A stretch of 64,000 nt of DNA, taken from positions 3,224,001-3,288,000 of the forward strand of contig AP024629.1 of the NCBI GenBank assembly GCA_019670725.1, read 5' to 3'. A program made the translations under genes and the position numbers. Each line of letters opens with the position of its first letter. Within the stretch, counting starts at the first letter, position 1. This DNA is from Alphaproteobacteria bacterium SO-S41. GTDB taxonomy: Bacteria > Pseudomonadota > Alphaproteobacteria > Micropepsales > Micropepsaceae. Positions 48,569 through 55,963 of this stretch are shown in pieces. Under the pieces are notes generated by a model, which ran no database searches, was not told where the DNA came from, and worked only from the letters and a program-made list of their open reading frames with translations.

Positions 48569-48583
48569 GTCCCATAATGGGAC
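48569..48583. promoter_or_regulatory. 15-bp dyad overlapping a -10-like element before the microprotein gene
   Basis: GTCCCA-TAA-TGGGAC is perfect in its 6-bp arms. It contains CATAAT (48573-48578), a good -10 match, with a weak CTGACC about 19 bp upstream. The dyad ends 19 nt before the ATG at 48603, so a protein bound here would block transcription of the microprotein gene. Confidence 0.4.
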
Positions 48584-48602
48584 ACCCTCGCCAGGGGGCA
48601 GC

Positions 48603-48767
48603 ATGGCCGGCGGCGAGGACGGACAATCGGGCGACGCGGTCATGACCGCGATCCCGCTCGTCGTCGCGCCGGCGGACGAGACGGCGCCGCGTCCGCGCTT
48701 CACCTTCCACATCCCGCGCGTCTTCGACTACCTGATCGTCGCGACCTTCATCTATTTCTTCTTCTGA
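48603..48767 (+). CDS. microprotein with C-terminal membrane segment (54 aa)
   Basis: ATG at 48603, TGA at 48765. AGGGGG lies 6-11 nt upstream. The N-terminal half is acidic and polar (MAGGEDGQSGDAV), the middle is Pro/Arg-rich, and the last 18 residues form a hydrophobic aromatic segment (DYLIVATFIYFFF) that could span or insert into the membrane, a tail-anchored arrangement. A candidate promoter/operator precedes it and a family A element follows 7 bp after the stop. No family is recognised. Confidence 0.55.
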   Translation: MAGGEDGQSGDAVMTAIPLVVAPADETAPRPRFTFHIPRVFDYLIVATFIYFFF

Positions 48768-48774
48768 CTTACCC

Positions 48775-48900
48775 GTCATCCCGGGCGAGGCCGTCCTCGG
48801 GCTTGACCCGAGGACCGCCGAGACCCGGGACCCAGGGCCGCAAGCACCAGCTCCCAGTCACCTGGGTCCCGGCTCTCCGCTGCGCTGCGGCCGGGATGAC
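48775..48900. repeat. family A palindromic element, long subtype
   Basis: Near-twin of the copy at 47249. It has the same extended apical arm CTCGGGCTTGACCCGAG and ends CGGCCGGGATGAC. It lies between the microprotein gene and the stop codon of the convergent CDF transporter gene at 48917. Confidence 0.88.
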
Positions 48901-48916
48901 GATCAGGGGAACGCCC

Positions 48917-49843
48917 CTACCCCTTCACGAAGGCCAACGGCTGCCGCTCTTCCACGACCGTGCTGGGATCGCCGTGGATCAGCACCTCGGCATTCGGAAA
49001 CGCCAGGACGATCGCCGCCTCAGCTCGATCGGAAATCGCGTGCGTCTCGGCCAGCGTCAGCGCGCCGTCGAACACCGCGTGGAACTGCACGAAGATATTC
49101 GTCCCCGACATCCGCGTGCGGAGATCATGCACTTCGATGACGCCGGGCACCGCCGCCGCGATCGCCTTGATCTTCGCTCGCTCCTCGTCCGGCAGTTCGC
49201 GGTCGAGCAACTGGTCGAACGACTGCCGCAGGATCGACCACGCGCTCCAGCCGATCAGGACGGCGATCACGAGGCCGAACACCCCGTCCGCCCACAGCAG
49301 CCCGAACGTCCCCGCCAGCACCAGCGCGATCAGCACCGCGACGTTCGACACGAGATCCGTCACGTAATGCAGATGATCGGCCTGCACCGCCAGCGACCCC
49401 GTCTTCCGCACCACCATGCGCTGATAGAGCGTCAGCCCCAGCGTCGCCGCGATCGAGACGCCGATCACCGCGAGACCCCAGCCCTCATGTTCCAGCGCCT
49501 CGGGCGCCGCGATCCGCTGAGCGGACTGCACCACCAGGAACACCGCCGAGCCGCCCACCAGCGCCGCCTGCGCGAGACCCGCGACGGCCTCCGTCTTGCC
49601 ATGCCCGAAGCGATGCTCGCGATCGGCCGGCGTCAGCGCGGTACGGATCGCCAGCGCGTTCAGCGTCGAGGCCCCTAGGTCCAGCGCCGAGTCCGCGAAC
49701 GAGGCCAGCATCGCGATCGACCCGGTGAACCACCACGCCGCCGCCTTGATGAGCGCCAGCCCCAGCGCCACGCAAATCGCCAACAGCGCCGCCCGCTTCA
49801 TCAGCGCGCCGCCCTCTTCCCGCGATGCCGTCGACCCCGTCAT
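48917..49843 (-). CDS. cation diffusion facilitator (FieF/YiiP-like) metal transporter
   Basis: A 308-residue CDF protein with six membrane helices and a cytosolic C-terminal domain. Metal-site motifs: SFADSALDLGAS in helix 2 and ADHLHYVTDLVSN in helix 5, the DD/HD tetrahedral site of YiiP. HRFGHGKTEAVAGL is the conserved loop. The C-terminal domain has VHDLRTRMSG and VEVLIHGDP-like ends. It should export Zn2+, Fe2+ or related divalent cations using protons. The start may be the ATG at 49801, which has only slightly different support. It diverges from the OB-fold gene at 50113. Confidence 0.92.
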   Translation of the reverse strand: MTGSTASREEGGALMKRAALLAICVALGLALIKAAAWWFTGSIAMLASFADSALDLGASTLNALAIRTALTPADREHRFGHGKTEAVAGLAQAALVGGSAVFLVVQSAQRIAAPEALEHEGWGLAVIGVSIAATLGLTLYQRMVVRKTGSLAVQADHLHYVTDLVSNVAVLIALVLAGTFGLLWADGVFGLVIAVLIGWSAWSILRQSFDQLLDRELPDEERAKIKAIAAAVPGVIEVHDLRTRMSGTNIFVQFHAVFDGALTLAETHAISDRAEAAIVLAFPNAEVLIHGDPSTVVEERQPLAFVKG

Positions 49844-49931
49844 GCTCCGACTCTACCGCGCGCCCAAACCCCAGTCTCTTCCTATGTTTGCGAGCGACAC
49901 GCGCCTTCATTCGCATAGCGCCGCGCCCTTG

Positions 49932-50005
49932 CTCCCGCCCGCCCTTGCGGGGGGAGACAGATCGCTTGGTTCGGAGAACCAAGCGATCAGAGGGGGGCGC
50001 GAAAG
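49932..50005. repeat. family C palindromic element, copy 1
   Basis: It begins CTCCCGCCCGCCCTTGCGGGG and ends AGAGGGGGGCGCGAAAG. The centre is a perfect 13-bp stem, GATCGCTTGGTTC (49960-49972) with GAACCAAGCGATC (49976-49988), around a GGA loop. Copies 2 and 3 keep the frame but change the stem. Confidence 0.85.
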
Positions 50006-50112
50006 TCACTCGCGACCGCGCGCCTTAACTCAATCTGAACCGCCTCGTTCAGCCTGACGGTGGCGGCGGTCTCTATCACTGCGACAACGCAATGACGCGT
50101 CAGGAGACGATC

Positions 50113-50658
50113 ATGACCGACCCGATCACCACCCCAACCCCCGAGGCGCCCGCCAAGCGCCGCCGGCTCTACCGCTCTCTCGCCGGCGGCGCCGCGCTGC
50201 TGGCGCTCGGAGTGATCGCCGGCGCCGGCGGCTGGGCGATGAGCCGCCCGGCCGAGCGCGTCGCCTTCGATCCCGCGCTGGCGACGACGACCGTCGCCAC
50301 GCTCGCGGACAGCGACGCCACGAAGATCGAAGGCCGCGTCACCGACATCTTCGGCAACAAGTTCGTGCTGGAGGACGCCACCGGCCGCGCGCTGGTCGAT
50401 ACCGGCCGCGACGGCGACGAGCGCGCGCTCGTTACCAAGGACGAGATCGTGAAGGTCCAGGGCCGCTTCGACCGCAACGAACTCCATGCGACCGCCCTTC
50501 AGCGCACGGACGGCACGACGGAAGAGCTGACCGCCGGCCCGCCACGCCCGCCACATGACCACGCAAAAGGCCCGCACCATCACGACGACGGCCCCCGCAC
50601 GCCTCATGACGGCGGCCCCGATCACGGTCCTGAGGACGGCCCGCCCCCCGCGCCGTAG
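50113..50658 (+). CDS. OB-fold (BOF/YgiW-like) protein with His-rich tail, membrane-anchored
   Basis: A 181-residue protein. One membrane segment or signal (SLAGGAALLALGVIAGAGGWA, about 23-43) precedes an OB-like domain (about 70-135): IEGRVTDIFGNKFVLEDATG, RALVDTG, DEIVKVQGRFDRNELHATAL, typical of the bacterial BOF group. The tail (about 145-181) is rich in His, Pro, Asp and Gly (HDHAKGPHHHDDG) and could bind metal ions. It diverges from a CDF metal exporter gene, so a role in metal handling is attractive but inferred. AGGAGA precedes the ATG at 50113. Confidence 0.75.
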   Translation: MTDPITTPTPEAPAKRRRLYRSLAGGAALLALGVIAGAGGWAMSRPAERVAFDPALATTTVATLADSDATKIEGRVTDIFGNKFVLEDATGRALVDTGRDGDERALVTKDEIVKVQGRFDRNELHATALQRTDGTTEELTAGPPRPPHDHAKGPHHHDDGPRTPHDGGPDHGPEDGPPPAP

Positions 50659-50667
50659 TCCACGTTA

Positions 50668-50740
50668 CTCCCGCCCGCACTTGCGGGGGGAGACAGACCG
50701 GCCGGTTCGCAGAACCGGCCGGTCAGAGGGGGGCGCGAAA
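50668..50740. repeat. family C palindromic element, copy 2
   Basis: The same frame as copy 1, but the central stem is GACCGGCCGGTTC (50696-50708) with GAACCGGCCGGTC (50712-50724) around GCA. Four positions differ from copy 1 on each side, with matching changes, so pairing is fully kept. It starts 9 bp after the stop codon of the OB-fold gene. Confidence 0.85.
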
Positions 50741-50835
50741 CACGCCAGCCCCTAAGAATCGCGGACGGCACTTAATCCAACCGCAACCCGCGCCGCCTAC
50801 CCTCGCGCCACCTGCCCTCCACACAAGCTATCGCC

Positions 50836-52131
50836 ATGCCCGCCCGACCCTCGCCCGTCGTCGTGTCCCTGAAACCGCGTGACCCCAACCCGCGCTGGCA
50901 CGATGCACGCAGCTGGTTCGGCGGCCAGCCGCGTCTCGGTGGCCAGCCCTGGCCGCGCGGCCGCAAGTCCGGTCAGGCGCTACCCTTCGCAGCCCAGCTC
51001 GACCTCGCCGAACTCGCCGCAGCCCACCCCGACTCGCCGCTCCCCAAATCCGGTTCGCTCGCCTTCTTCCTCGACGAAGGCGCCGTCGTCTTCGTCCCCG
51101 ATCGCGCCGACCGCACGCCGACGCCCACGCCCGCCAACGCCGTCGGTTGCTACGAACCCGAAGGCGACATCTTCCCGCAGAAGCCCTCGCCCTATACGCG
51201 CTTCGCCTTTCCCTTTTGGCCGATCGCCTTCACGACGCTCGGCGTCTCCGGCGACATGCCCGACTTCGACGACGACGACTCCGTCGAAGGCCTCCAGGAA
51301 GCGCTGTCCGCCGCCGTCGCCGCTGCGTTCGAGAAGCGCGAATTTTTCTTCACGGCGAAACAGGCCATCGTCGCGGCCGGCGAAACGGTGATGCCGTTCT
51401 GGTGGCACGGCCCGCTCACCTATGCCGAACACTTGCGCATCGCGCAGTTCCACGCCGGCGACGTCGAACGCGCCCGGCGGCCCTATCTCGAAAAGGCCCG
51501 CAGCGAGGTCGTGCGCCTTACACCGAAAAAACGCTTCAGCCTGTTCGGCACACGTCCGACCCCGCCCGATCCCGCGCTGGAAAAGGCCCAGAAGGAACTC
51601 GCCCGCGCCGAAGCCCAGGACGCGCGTTACCGCCGTCAGCTCGCCGGCTTCGATGCCTTCATCGCAGAAGCCGACGCCTTCGCCGCGGGTCGCGATCCCT
51701 GGACGCCGATGACGCCGGCCGAGGTCGAGGCCTTCCGCGCCCTCTTCAAGCGCGGCCGCACAGAGTTCGAGGACATCGCGCGCTACCGCACGCCGCACAG
51801 CCCCGAGGACATCGCGACCTCAACCATGCTGGCCATGATGACCGGCGACGAAACCGCCTTCGCGGCGCTGCCCGTGCCGTATCGCGACTACATCAACACG
51901 CGCTATCGCCTCACGAGCAGCGGCTGGCACCAGATCTTCGGCCTCGGCGTCGACATCCAGGGCAGCGCGATCTCGGAGAACGTCGACAACCACCTGCTGC
52001 TTCAGCTCATGTACGACGACATGGTCGCCTGGCGTTTCGGCGACATGGGCGCCTTCCAGTTCTGGATCACCCCCGAAGCCCTCGCCGCCCGCGACTGGAA
52101 CGCCGCGTCTCTAACCTTCGAGTGCCACTGA
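50836..52131 (+). CDS. DUF1963 (YwqG-family) protein
   Basis: A 431-residue cytosolic protein. The N-terminal part has the DUF1963 start (SWFGGQPRLGGQPWPRG) and LAFFLDEGAVVFVP. The C-terminal part has the family end HQIFGLGVDIQGSAI and NHLLLQLMYDDMVAWRFGDMGAFQFWITPEAL. Between them a charged helical insert (about 210-300, with LEKAQKELARAEAQDARYRRQ) enlarges it beyond the usual 260-300. Function is unknown. It sits between two family C repeats (50668-50740 and 52137-52213). Confidence 0.87.
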   Translation: MPARPSPVVVSLKPRDPNPRWHDARSWFGGQPRLGGQPWPRGRKSGQALPFAAQLDLAELAAAHPDSPLPKSGSLAFFLDEGAVVFVPDRADRTPTPTPANAVGCYEPEGDIFPQKPSPYTRFAFPFWPIAFTTLGVSGDMPDFDDDDSVEGLQEALSAAVAAAFEKREFFFTAKQAIVAAGETVMPFWWHGPLTYAEHLRIAQFHAGDVERARRPYLEKARSEVVRLTPKKRFSLFGTRPTPPDPALEKAQKELARAEAQDARYRRQLAGFDAFIAEADAFAAGRDPWTPMTPAEVEAFRALFKRGRTEFEDIARYRTPHSPEDIATSTMLAMMTGDETAFAALPVPYRDYINTRYRLTSSGWHQIFGLGVDIQGSAISENVDNHLLLQLMYDDMVAWRFGDMGAFQFWITPEALAARDWNAASLTFECH

Positions 52132-52136
52132 CCTTA

Positions 52137-52213
52137 CTCCCGCCCGCTCTTGCGGGGGGTGGAGACAGATCAGGCGGCTCGAAGAACCGATTGATCAGAG
52201 GAGGGCGCGAAAG
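52137..52213. repeat. family C palindromic element, copy 3 (partly decayed)
   Basis: It begins CTCCCGCCCGCTCTTGCGGGG and ends AGAGGAGGGCGCGAAAG. The central stem GATCAGGCGGCTC/GAACCGATTGATC keeps its outer five pairs but has two mismatches and a wobble inside. It starts 5 bp after the DUF1963 stop codon. Confidence 0.8.
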
Positions 52214-52232
52214 ACCAACGCTCCGCTGCCAC

Positions 52233-52601
52233 TCAAGCGACTTCACTCGCGACGCCGACCAGCGCACCAGCCGGGATATGCCACGCGCGCGAAAGAAGGC
52301 GGATCTGTTCAAGCGTCAGATCGCGCTTCCGGTTCAATATCTCCGAGGCGCGCGAGCGCGATCCGATCAATTCCGCAAGATCGGCCTGCGACCTACCGTT
52401 CTGTTCCATGACATATTTCAGTAGATCCACCGGATCGGCCGGCGGGATCGCATGGTGCTTGTCCTCGTAGGCGGCCACCAGCGCGACCAGCGCGTCGAGA
52501 CGATCGCCGTCTTCCGTCCCCGGCGCGGCATTCCACAGCGCATCGATCTGCTTCAGCGCTGCCGTCAGATCGTCTTCCGTACGGATGATGCGAACATGCA
52601 T
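52233..52601 (-). CDS. higA: HigA-type antitoxin (HTH)
   Basis: A 122-residue antitoxin with an N-terminal helical region that likely binds the toxin (about 1-60). The Cro/C1-type HTH follows (about 70-115): LLKYVMEQNGRSQADLAELIGSRSRASEILNRKRDLTLEQIRLLSRAWHIP. The order toxin-antitoxin is typical of HigBA. AGGAGAG precedes the ATG at 52601, and 10 bp separate it from higB. It should neutralise HigB and repress the operon through the dyad at 52930. Confidence 0.92.
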   Translation of the reverse strand: MHVRIIRTEDDLTAALKQIDALWNAAPGTEDGDRLDALVALVAAYEDKHHAIPPADPVDLLKYVMEQNGRSQADLAELIGSRSRASEILNRKRDLTLEQIRLLSRAWHIPAGALVGVASEVA

Positions 52602-52611
52602 GGGCTCTCTC

Positions 52612-52914
52612 CTAAAACTGCGCGACGGTAGCGGCATCGACGCGATCGTATTCGGCATGCGTACCCAGAAACTTGACGAAGACGATCTGGCGCCTGAAGT
52701 CGAAGGCAGCGATCAGCCTGAAGTCGCCGCCGGAAACCTCAAACCGCGCACGCTCTGCGCTCAACGTTTTCGCGCTCGACAATGCGCCGGTCACGTCAGC
52801 CATCTTCGTCCAGCATGCACTCTCGACCAGCGCCGCCCAACGCAACAGAGCCGGCTTGGCCGCTGGGTTCTTCGCCGCGAAGGTCAGTAGAGTGCGCCGG
52901 GCGATGATCCGCAT
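52612..52914 (-). CDS. higB: HigB-type mRNA interferase toxin
   Basis: A 100-residue RelE-superfamily toxin. It has the HigB start MRIIARRTLLTFAAKNP, the central VTGALSSAKTL, FEVSGGDFRLIAAFDFRRQIVFVKFLGTHAEYDRVDA and a short tail. The GTHAEYD motif is diagnostic of the HigB family, which cleaves translated mRNA on the ribosome. Length is normal and no residue is obviously missing, so the toxin is probably active. It is the first gene of the HigBA operon. Confidence 0.92.
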   Translation of the reverse strand: MRIIARRTLLTFAAKNPAAKPALLRWAALVESACWTKMADVTGALSSAKTLSAERARFEVSGGDFRLIAAFDFRRQIVFVKFLGTHAEYDRVDAATVAQF

Positions 52915-52929
52915 TGACCATCTTTAACA

Positions 52930-52948
52930 TGTTCCCAAATATGGAACA
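52930..52948 (-). promoter_or_regulatory. operator dyad of the higBA operon
   Basis: TGTTCC (52930-52935) and GGAACA (52943-52948) are perfect complements with a 7-bp AT-rich spacer, 15 bp upstream of the higB start. This is the expected position for the HigA-binding autoregulatory site. It lies between the pdxH stop codon and higB. Confidence 0.7.
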
Positions 52949-52954
52949 ACCTGC

Positions 52955-53590
52955 CTACGGAAACAGCTTCTCCGTCCGCCACGCCTGATCTGCGCCGTCG
53001 CGCCGATACACCAACCGGTCATGCAGGCGAAACGCTCCATCCCGCCAGAACTCGATCTGCAGCGGCGTGATCCGGAATCCCGACCATTGCGGCGGCCGCG
53101 GCACGGCGCCGATCGGATATTTCAGCGCGTAACGCGCGACCTCCTTCACCAGCTCCGCCCGGCCCTTCAGCGGCCGCGACTGGCGCGAGGCCCAGGCGCC
53201 GATCCGGCTGTCCCGCGGGCGGGAGGCGAAATAGGCGTCCGCCTCTTCTTCGCTGACGACGCTGACCTCGCCGCGAATCCGCACCTGCCGGCGCAGCGAC
53301 TTCCAGTGGAACAGCAGCGCCGCCTTGGGCTGGGCCAGCAGCTCCTCGCCCTTGGCGCTCTCGAAATTGGTATAGAAAACGAAGCCCCGCGCGTCATAGC
53401 CCTTCAGCAGCACCATCCGCACATCCGGCATGCCGTCGCCGTCGACCGTCGCCAGCGCCATGCCGGTCGGGTCGTTCGGCTCGCTCTTCTCGGCCTCTTT
53501 CAGCCAATCGGCGAACCGGAACAGCGGATCGGCGCCCGCCAGCATTTCGGGTATCTCGGGGCGGGCCCCGGAAGTTGACGCGTCGCTCAT
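52955..53590 (-). CDS. pdxH: pyridoxamine/pyridoxine 5'-phosphate oxidase
   Basis: A 211-residue FMN enzyme that makes pyridoxal 5'-phosphate. Signatures: [44 protein letters not shown] (about 41-85, FMN and substrate site), [19 protein letters not shown] (about 90-108), [16 protein letters not shown], and the C-terminal [13 protein letters not shown]. The length matches PdxH. It diverges from the DnaJ-like gene. The spacer contains a small dyad AGACGC-CTT-GCGTCT (53607-53621). Confidence 0.96.
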   Translation of the reverse strand: MSDASTSGARPEIPEMLAGADPLFRFADWLKEAEKSEPNDPTGMALATVDGDGMPDVRMVLLKGYDARGFVFYTNFESAKGEELLAQPKAALLFHWKSLRRQVRIRGEVSVVSEEEADAYFASRPRDSRIGAWASRQSRPLKGRAELVKEVARYALKYPIGAVPRPPQWSGFRITPLQIEFWRDGAFRLHDRLVYRRDGADQAWRTEKLFP

Positions 53591-53679
53591 CGAGTTCCTT
53601 TAACCCAGACGCCTTGCGTCTTACATAGGGGGTGCGACGGGCTGCGTTGAGCGGTCCCATGACTATTTCTGGAGACTGG

Positions 53680-54609
53680 ATGGCCGATCCCTACACCGTG
53701 TTGGGCGTGAAGAAGAGCGCTGGCGAGGCCGAGATCAAAAAGGCCTTCCGCGACCTTGCGAAGAAGCACCACCCCGACAAGAACAAGAACAGCCCGGCCG
53801 CCGAGAAGAAATTCAAGGAAATCTCGGGCGCCTACGAATTGCTCTCCGACAAGGAGAAGCGGGCGTCCTTCGATCGCGGCGAGATCGACGAAAACGGCCA
53901 GCCCAAGGGCTTCGCCTCGCACGGCGCGGGCCGCGGCGGCTTCGGCGGCGACGCCTCGGGCTTCGAATTCGGCTTCGGTGGCGGCGGCCCGCAAAGCGGC
54001 GGCTTCCGCCAGGGACCGGGCGGCGGCGGCGGCTTCGACGACATCTTCTCCGACCTCTTTTCCGGCCTCACCGGCGGTGGCCGCCGGGGCGGCCGCGCGC
54101 AGGCCCAGCCCGCCGACGTCAAATACAACCTGACCGTCAGCCTCGAGGATGCCTTCAGCGGCGGCGCCCAGCGCGTCACCCTCGCCAGCGGCAAGACGCT
54201 GGACGTGAAGATCCCCGTCGGGCTGGAAGATGGCGGCCAGATTCGCCTGCGCGGCCAGGGCGAGCACGGCGGCGACGCCATCGTCCAGGTCACCATCGCC
54301 CCCCACCGCATCTTCGTGCGCGAGGGCCGCAATATCCGCGTCGATCTCCCCGTCTCGCTGAAGGAAGCGATCGAGGGCGCCAAGATCAACGTCCCCACGC
54401 CCGGCGGCACGATCGCCCTCACCATCCCCGGCGGCTCCAATGGCGGCAAGGTCCTCCGCCTCAAAGGCCGCGGCTGGCCGGCGACCACGGGCCACGCCGC
54501 CGGCGACCTCAAGGTCGTCCTGAAACTGATGCTGCCCGAGGACGTCCCCGCGGAGCTGAAAGACGCGGTTTCCGGCCTCGCCTACGACCCGCGCAAGGGG
54601 TGGAGCTAG
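53680..54609 (+). CDS. CbpA/DnaJ-class co-chaperone without zinc finger
   Basis: A 309-residue J-protein. The J domain (about 2-66) has [12 protein letters not shown] and the HPD motif in KKHHPDKN. A Gly/Phe-rich linker follows (about 80-140). The C-terminal substrate domain (about 150-300) has [31 protein letters not shown] and LRLKGRGWP. The Cys-rich zinc finger of DnaJ is absent, so this is a class II/CbpA-type partner of DnaK. GGAGACTGG directly before the ATG at 53680 favours this start; an ATG at 53659 would add seven residues. Confidence 0.93.
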   Translation: MADPYTVLGVKKSAGEAEIKKAFRDLAKKHHPDKNKNSPAAEKKFKEISGAYELLSDKEKRASFDRGEIDENGQPKGFASHGAGRGGFGGDASGFEFGFGGGGPQSGGFRQGPGGGGGFDDIFSDLFSGLTGGGRRGGRAQAQPADVKYNLTVSLEDAFSGGAQRVTLASGKTLDVKIPVGLEDGGQIRLRGQGEHGGDAIVQVTIAPHRIFVREGRNIRVDLPVSLKEAIEGAKINVPTPGGTIALTIPGGSNGGKVLRLKGRGWPATTGHAAGDLKVVLKLMLPEDVPAELKDAVSGLAYDPRKGWS

Positions 54610-54893
54610 GCGGCTGCGCTCGGCGTTAGTTTCAAGCCCAGCGCTTTCATGACCTTCATGATGGTCGCGAACTCGGGTTTCCCTTCCCCGCTCAGCGCCC
54701 GATAAAGCGCCGGTCGGCTCATACCGATATCCTTGGCGAGTGCGCTCATATTGCGTGCGCGCGCCACATCTCCCAGCGCGCGAGCAATCTGCCGTGGCTC
54801 GCCGTGCTCGAACGCCGCAGCGACATAGGTTTCGGCTGCTTTTTCGACGCCGATGAATGCAACACCGTCATATGGTCGCGCCTTCGATCTCAA
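54606..54893 (-). CDS. orphan addiction-module antidote protein (HTH)
   Basis: A protein of about 95 residues matching the antidote family paired with RelE/ParE-like (Gp49/HigB-type) toxins: RPYDGVAF.. near the start, [62 protein letters not shown] start at 54893 is preceded by GGAGG at 7 nt; an ATG at 54908 overlaps that ribosome-binding site and is less likely. The toxin gene normally lies directly upstream; here a family A repeat sits there instead, with an operator-like dyad beyond it. Its stop shares CTAG with the DnaJ-like gene. Confidence 0.82.
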   Translation of the reverse strand: MRSKARPYDGVAFIGVEKAAETYVAAAFEHGEPRQIARALGDVARARNMSALAKDIGMSRPALYRALSGEGKPEFATIMKVMKALGLKLTPSAAA

Positions 54894-54910
54894 CTCACGT
54901 CCTCCCATCC

Positions 54911-55023
54911 GTCATCCCGGGCGAGGCCGCCGGAGGCGTCCGAGACCCGGGACCCAGGGGCGACAAGCACTAGTGCCCAGTCACCTGGGTCCCGGCTCTC
55001 CGCTCTGCTATGGCCGGGATGAC
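54911..55023. repeat. family A palindromic element, full copy, forward orientation
   Basis: It begins GTCATCCCGGGCGAGGCC and ends GGCCGGGATGAC. Its left half matches the truncated copy at 29037 almost exactly. It fills the space between the antidote gene and the dyad at 55027, where the partner toxin gene would be expected. Confidence 0.88.
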
Positions 55024-55026
55024 GAA

Positions 55027-55046
55027 TTGTACCTTATAGAGTACAA
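55027..55046 (-). promoter_or_regulatory. TTGTAC-N8-GTACAA dyad, likely old toxin-antitoxin operator/promoter
   Basis: TTGTAC (55027-55032) and GTACAA (55041-55046) are perfect complements. On the minus strand the spacer contains CTATAAG, a -10-like element, so a bound repressor would block leftward transcription toward the antidote gene. Dyads of this form are common in front of small toxin-antitoxin operons. It lies 134 bp upstream of the antidote start, on the far side of the repeat. Confidence 0.55.
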
Positions 55047-55120
55047 AAAGGCACATCGCAGTTGGACGAGCCGTTTGGGGGCATGATAGCAGCCGGGGCA
55101 AGCAACCCTTGGGGTATTTC

Positions 55121-55954
55121 ATGACCAGCCAGCTTATGGCCGGAAAGCGCGGCCTGGTGATGGGCGTCGCCAACGACCGCTCCATCGCGTGGGGCATCGC
55201 GAAGGCGCTGCACGGCGCCGGCGCCGAAGTCGCCTTCACCTATCAGGGCGATGCCCTCAAAAAGCGCGTCGATCCGCTCGCCGCCAGCGTGAATTCGCCG
55301 GCCGTCCTGCCCTGCGACGTGACCGATCCGGCCAGCATCGACGCGTGTTTCGACCACCTCCAAAAGCTGTGGGGCGGGCTCGATTTCGTCGTCCACGCCA
55401 TCGCCTTCTCCGACAAGAATCAGCTCCAGGGCCGCTACGTCGATTCGACCTTCGAGAACTTCCAGCTCTCGATGAACGTCTCGTGCTGGTCCTTCACCGC
55501 GGTCGCCCAGCGCGCCGAGAAGATGATGACCAATGGCGGCGCCTTGGTGACGCTCACCTATTACGGCGCCGAGCGGGTCATGCCGCATTACAACATCATG
55601 GGCGTCGCCAAGGCGGCCCTCGAAGCCAGCGTCCGCTACCTCGCCGAGGACCTCGGCAAGAAGGCGATCCGCGTCAATTCCATCTCCGCCGGCCCGATCA
55701 AGACGCTGGCCGCCGCGGGCATCGGCGATTTCCGCTTCATCCTGAAGTGGAACGAGCTGAACGCGCCACTCCGCCGCAACGTCACGATCGACGAAGTCGG
55801 CAATGCTGGCCTGTACCTGCTTTCCGACATGGGCGCCGCCGTCACTGGCCAGACCCACTATGTCGACGCCGGCTACAGCGCCATCGGCATGCTCGCCGTC
55901 GACTCGGCCCCGCAAAGCGCCGCGCTGCTCGCGACCATGGACAAGGAGGGCTGA
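55121..55954 (+). CDS. fabI: enoyl-[acyl-carrier-protein] reductase (NADH)
   Basis: A 277-residue short-chain dehydrogenase that reduces trans-2-enoyl-ACP in each cycle of fatty-acid elongation. FabI features: GLVMGVANDRSIAWGIAKAL (NADH site, about 11-30), HAIAFSDKNQLQGRYVDS, LTYYGAERVMPHYNIMGVAKAALEASVRYLA with Tyr-x6-Lys (YNIMGVAK), and ISAGPIKTLAAAGIGDF. The ATG at 55121 is preferred to a TTG at 55109. It lies 9 bp upstream of aroC and is probably co-transcribed with it. Confidence 0.96.
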   Translation: MTSQLMAGKRGLVMGVANDRSIAWGIAKALHGAGAEVAFTYQGDALKKRVDPLAASVNSPAVLPCDVTDPASIDACFDHLQKLWGGLDFVVHAIAFSDKNQLQGRYVDSTFENFQLSMNVSCWSFTAVAQRAEKMMTNGGALVTLTYYGAERVMPHYNIMGVAKAALEASVRYLAEDLGKKAIRVNSISAGPIKTLAAAGIGDFRFILKWNELNAPLRRNVTIDEVGNAGLYLLSDMGAAVTGQTHYVDAGYSAIGMLAVDSAPQSAALLATMDKEG

Positions 55955-55963
55955 GGCCCTCTC

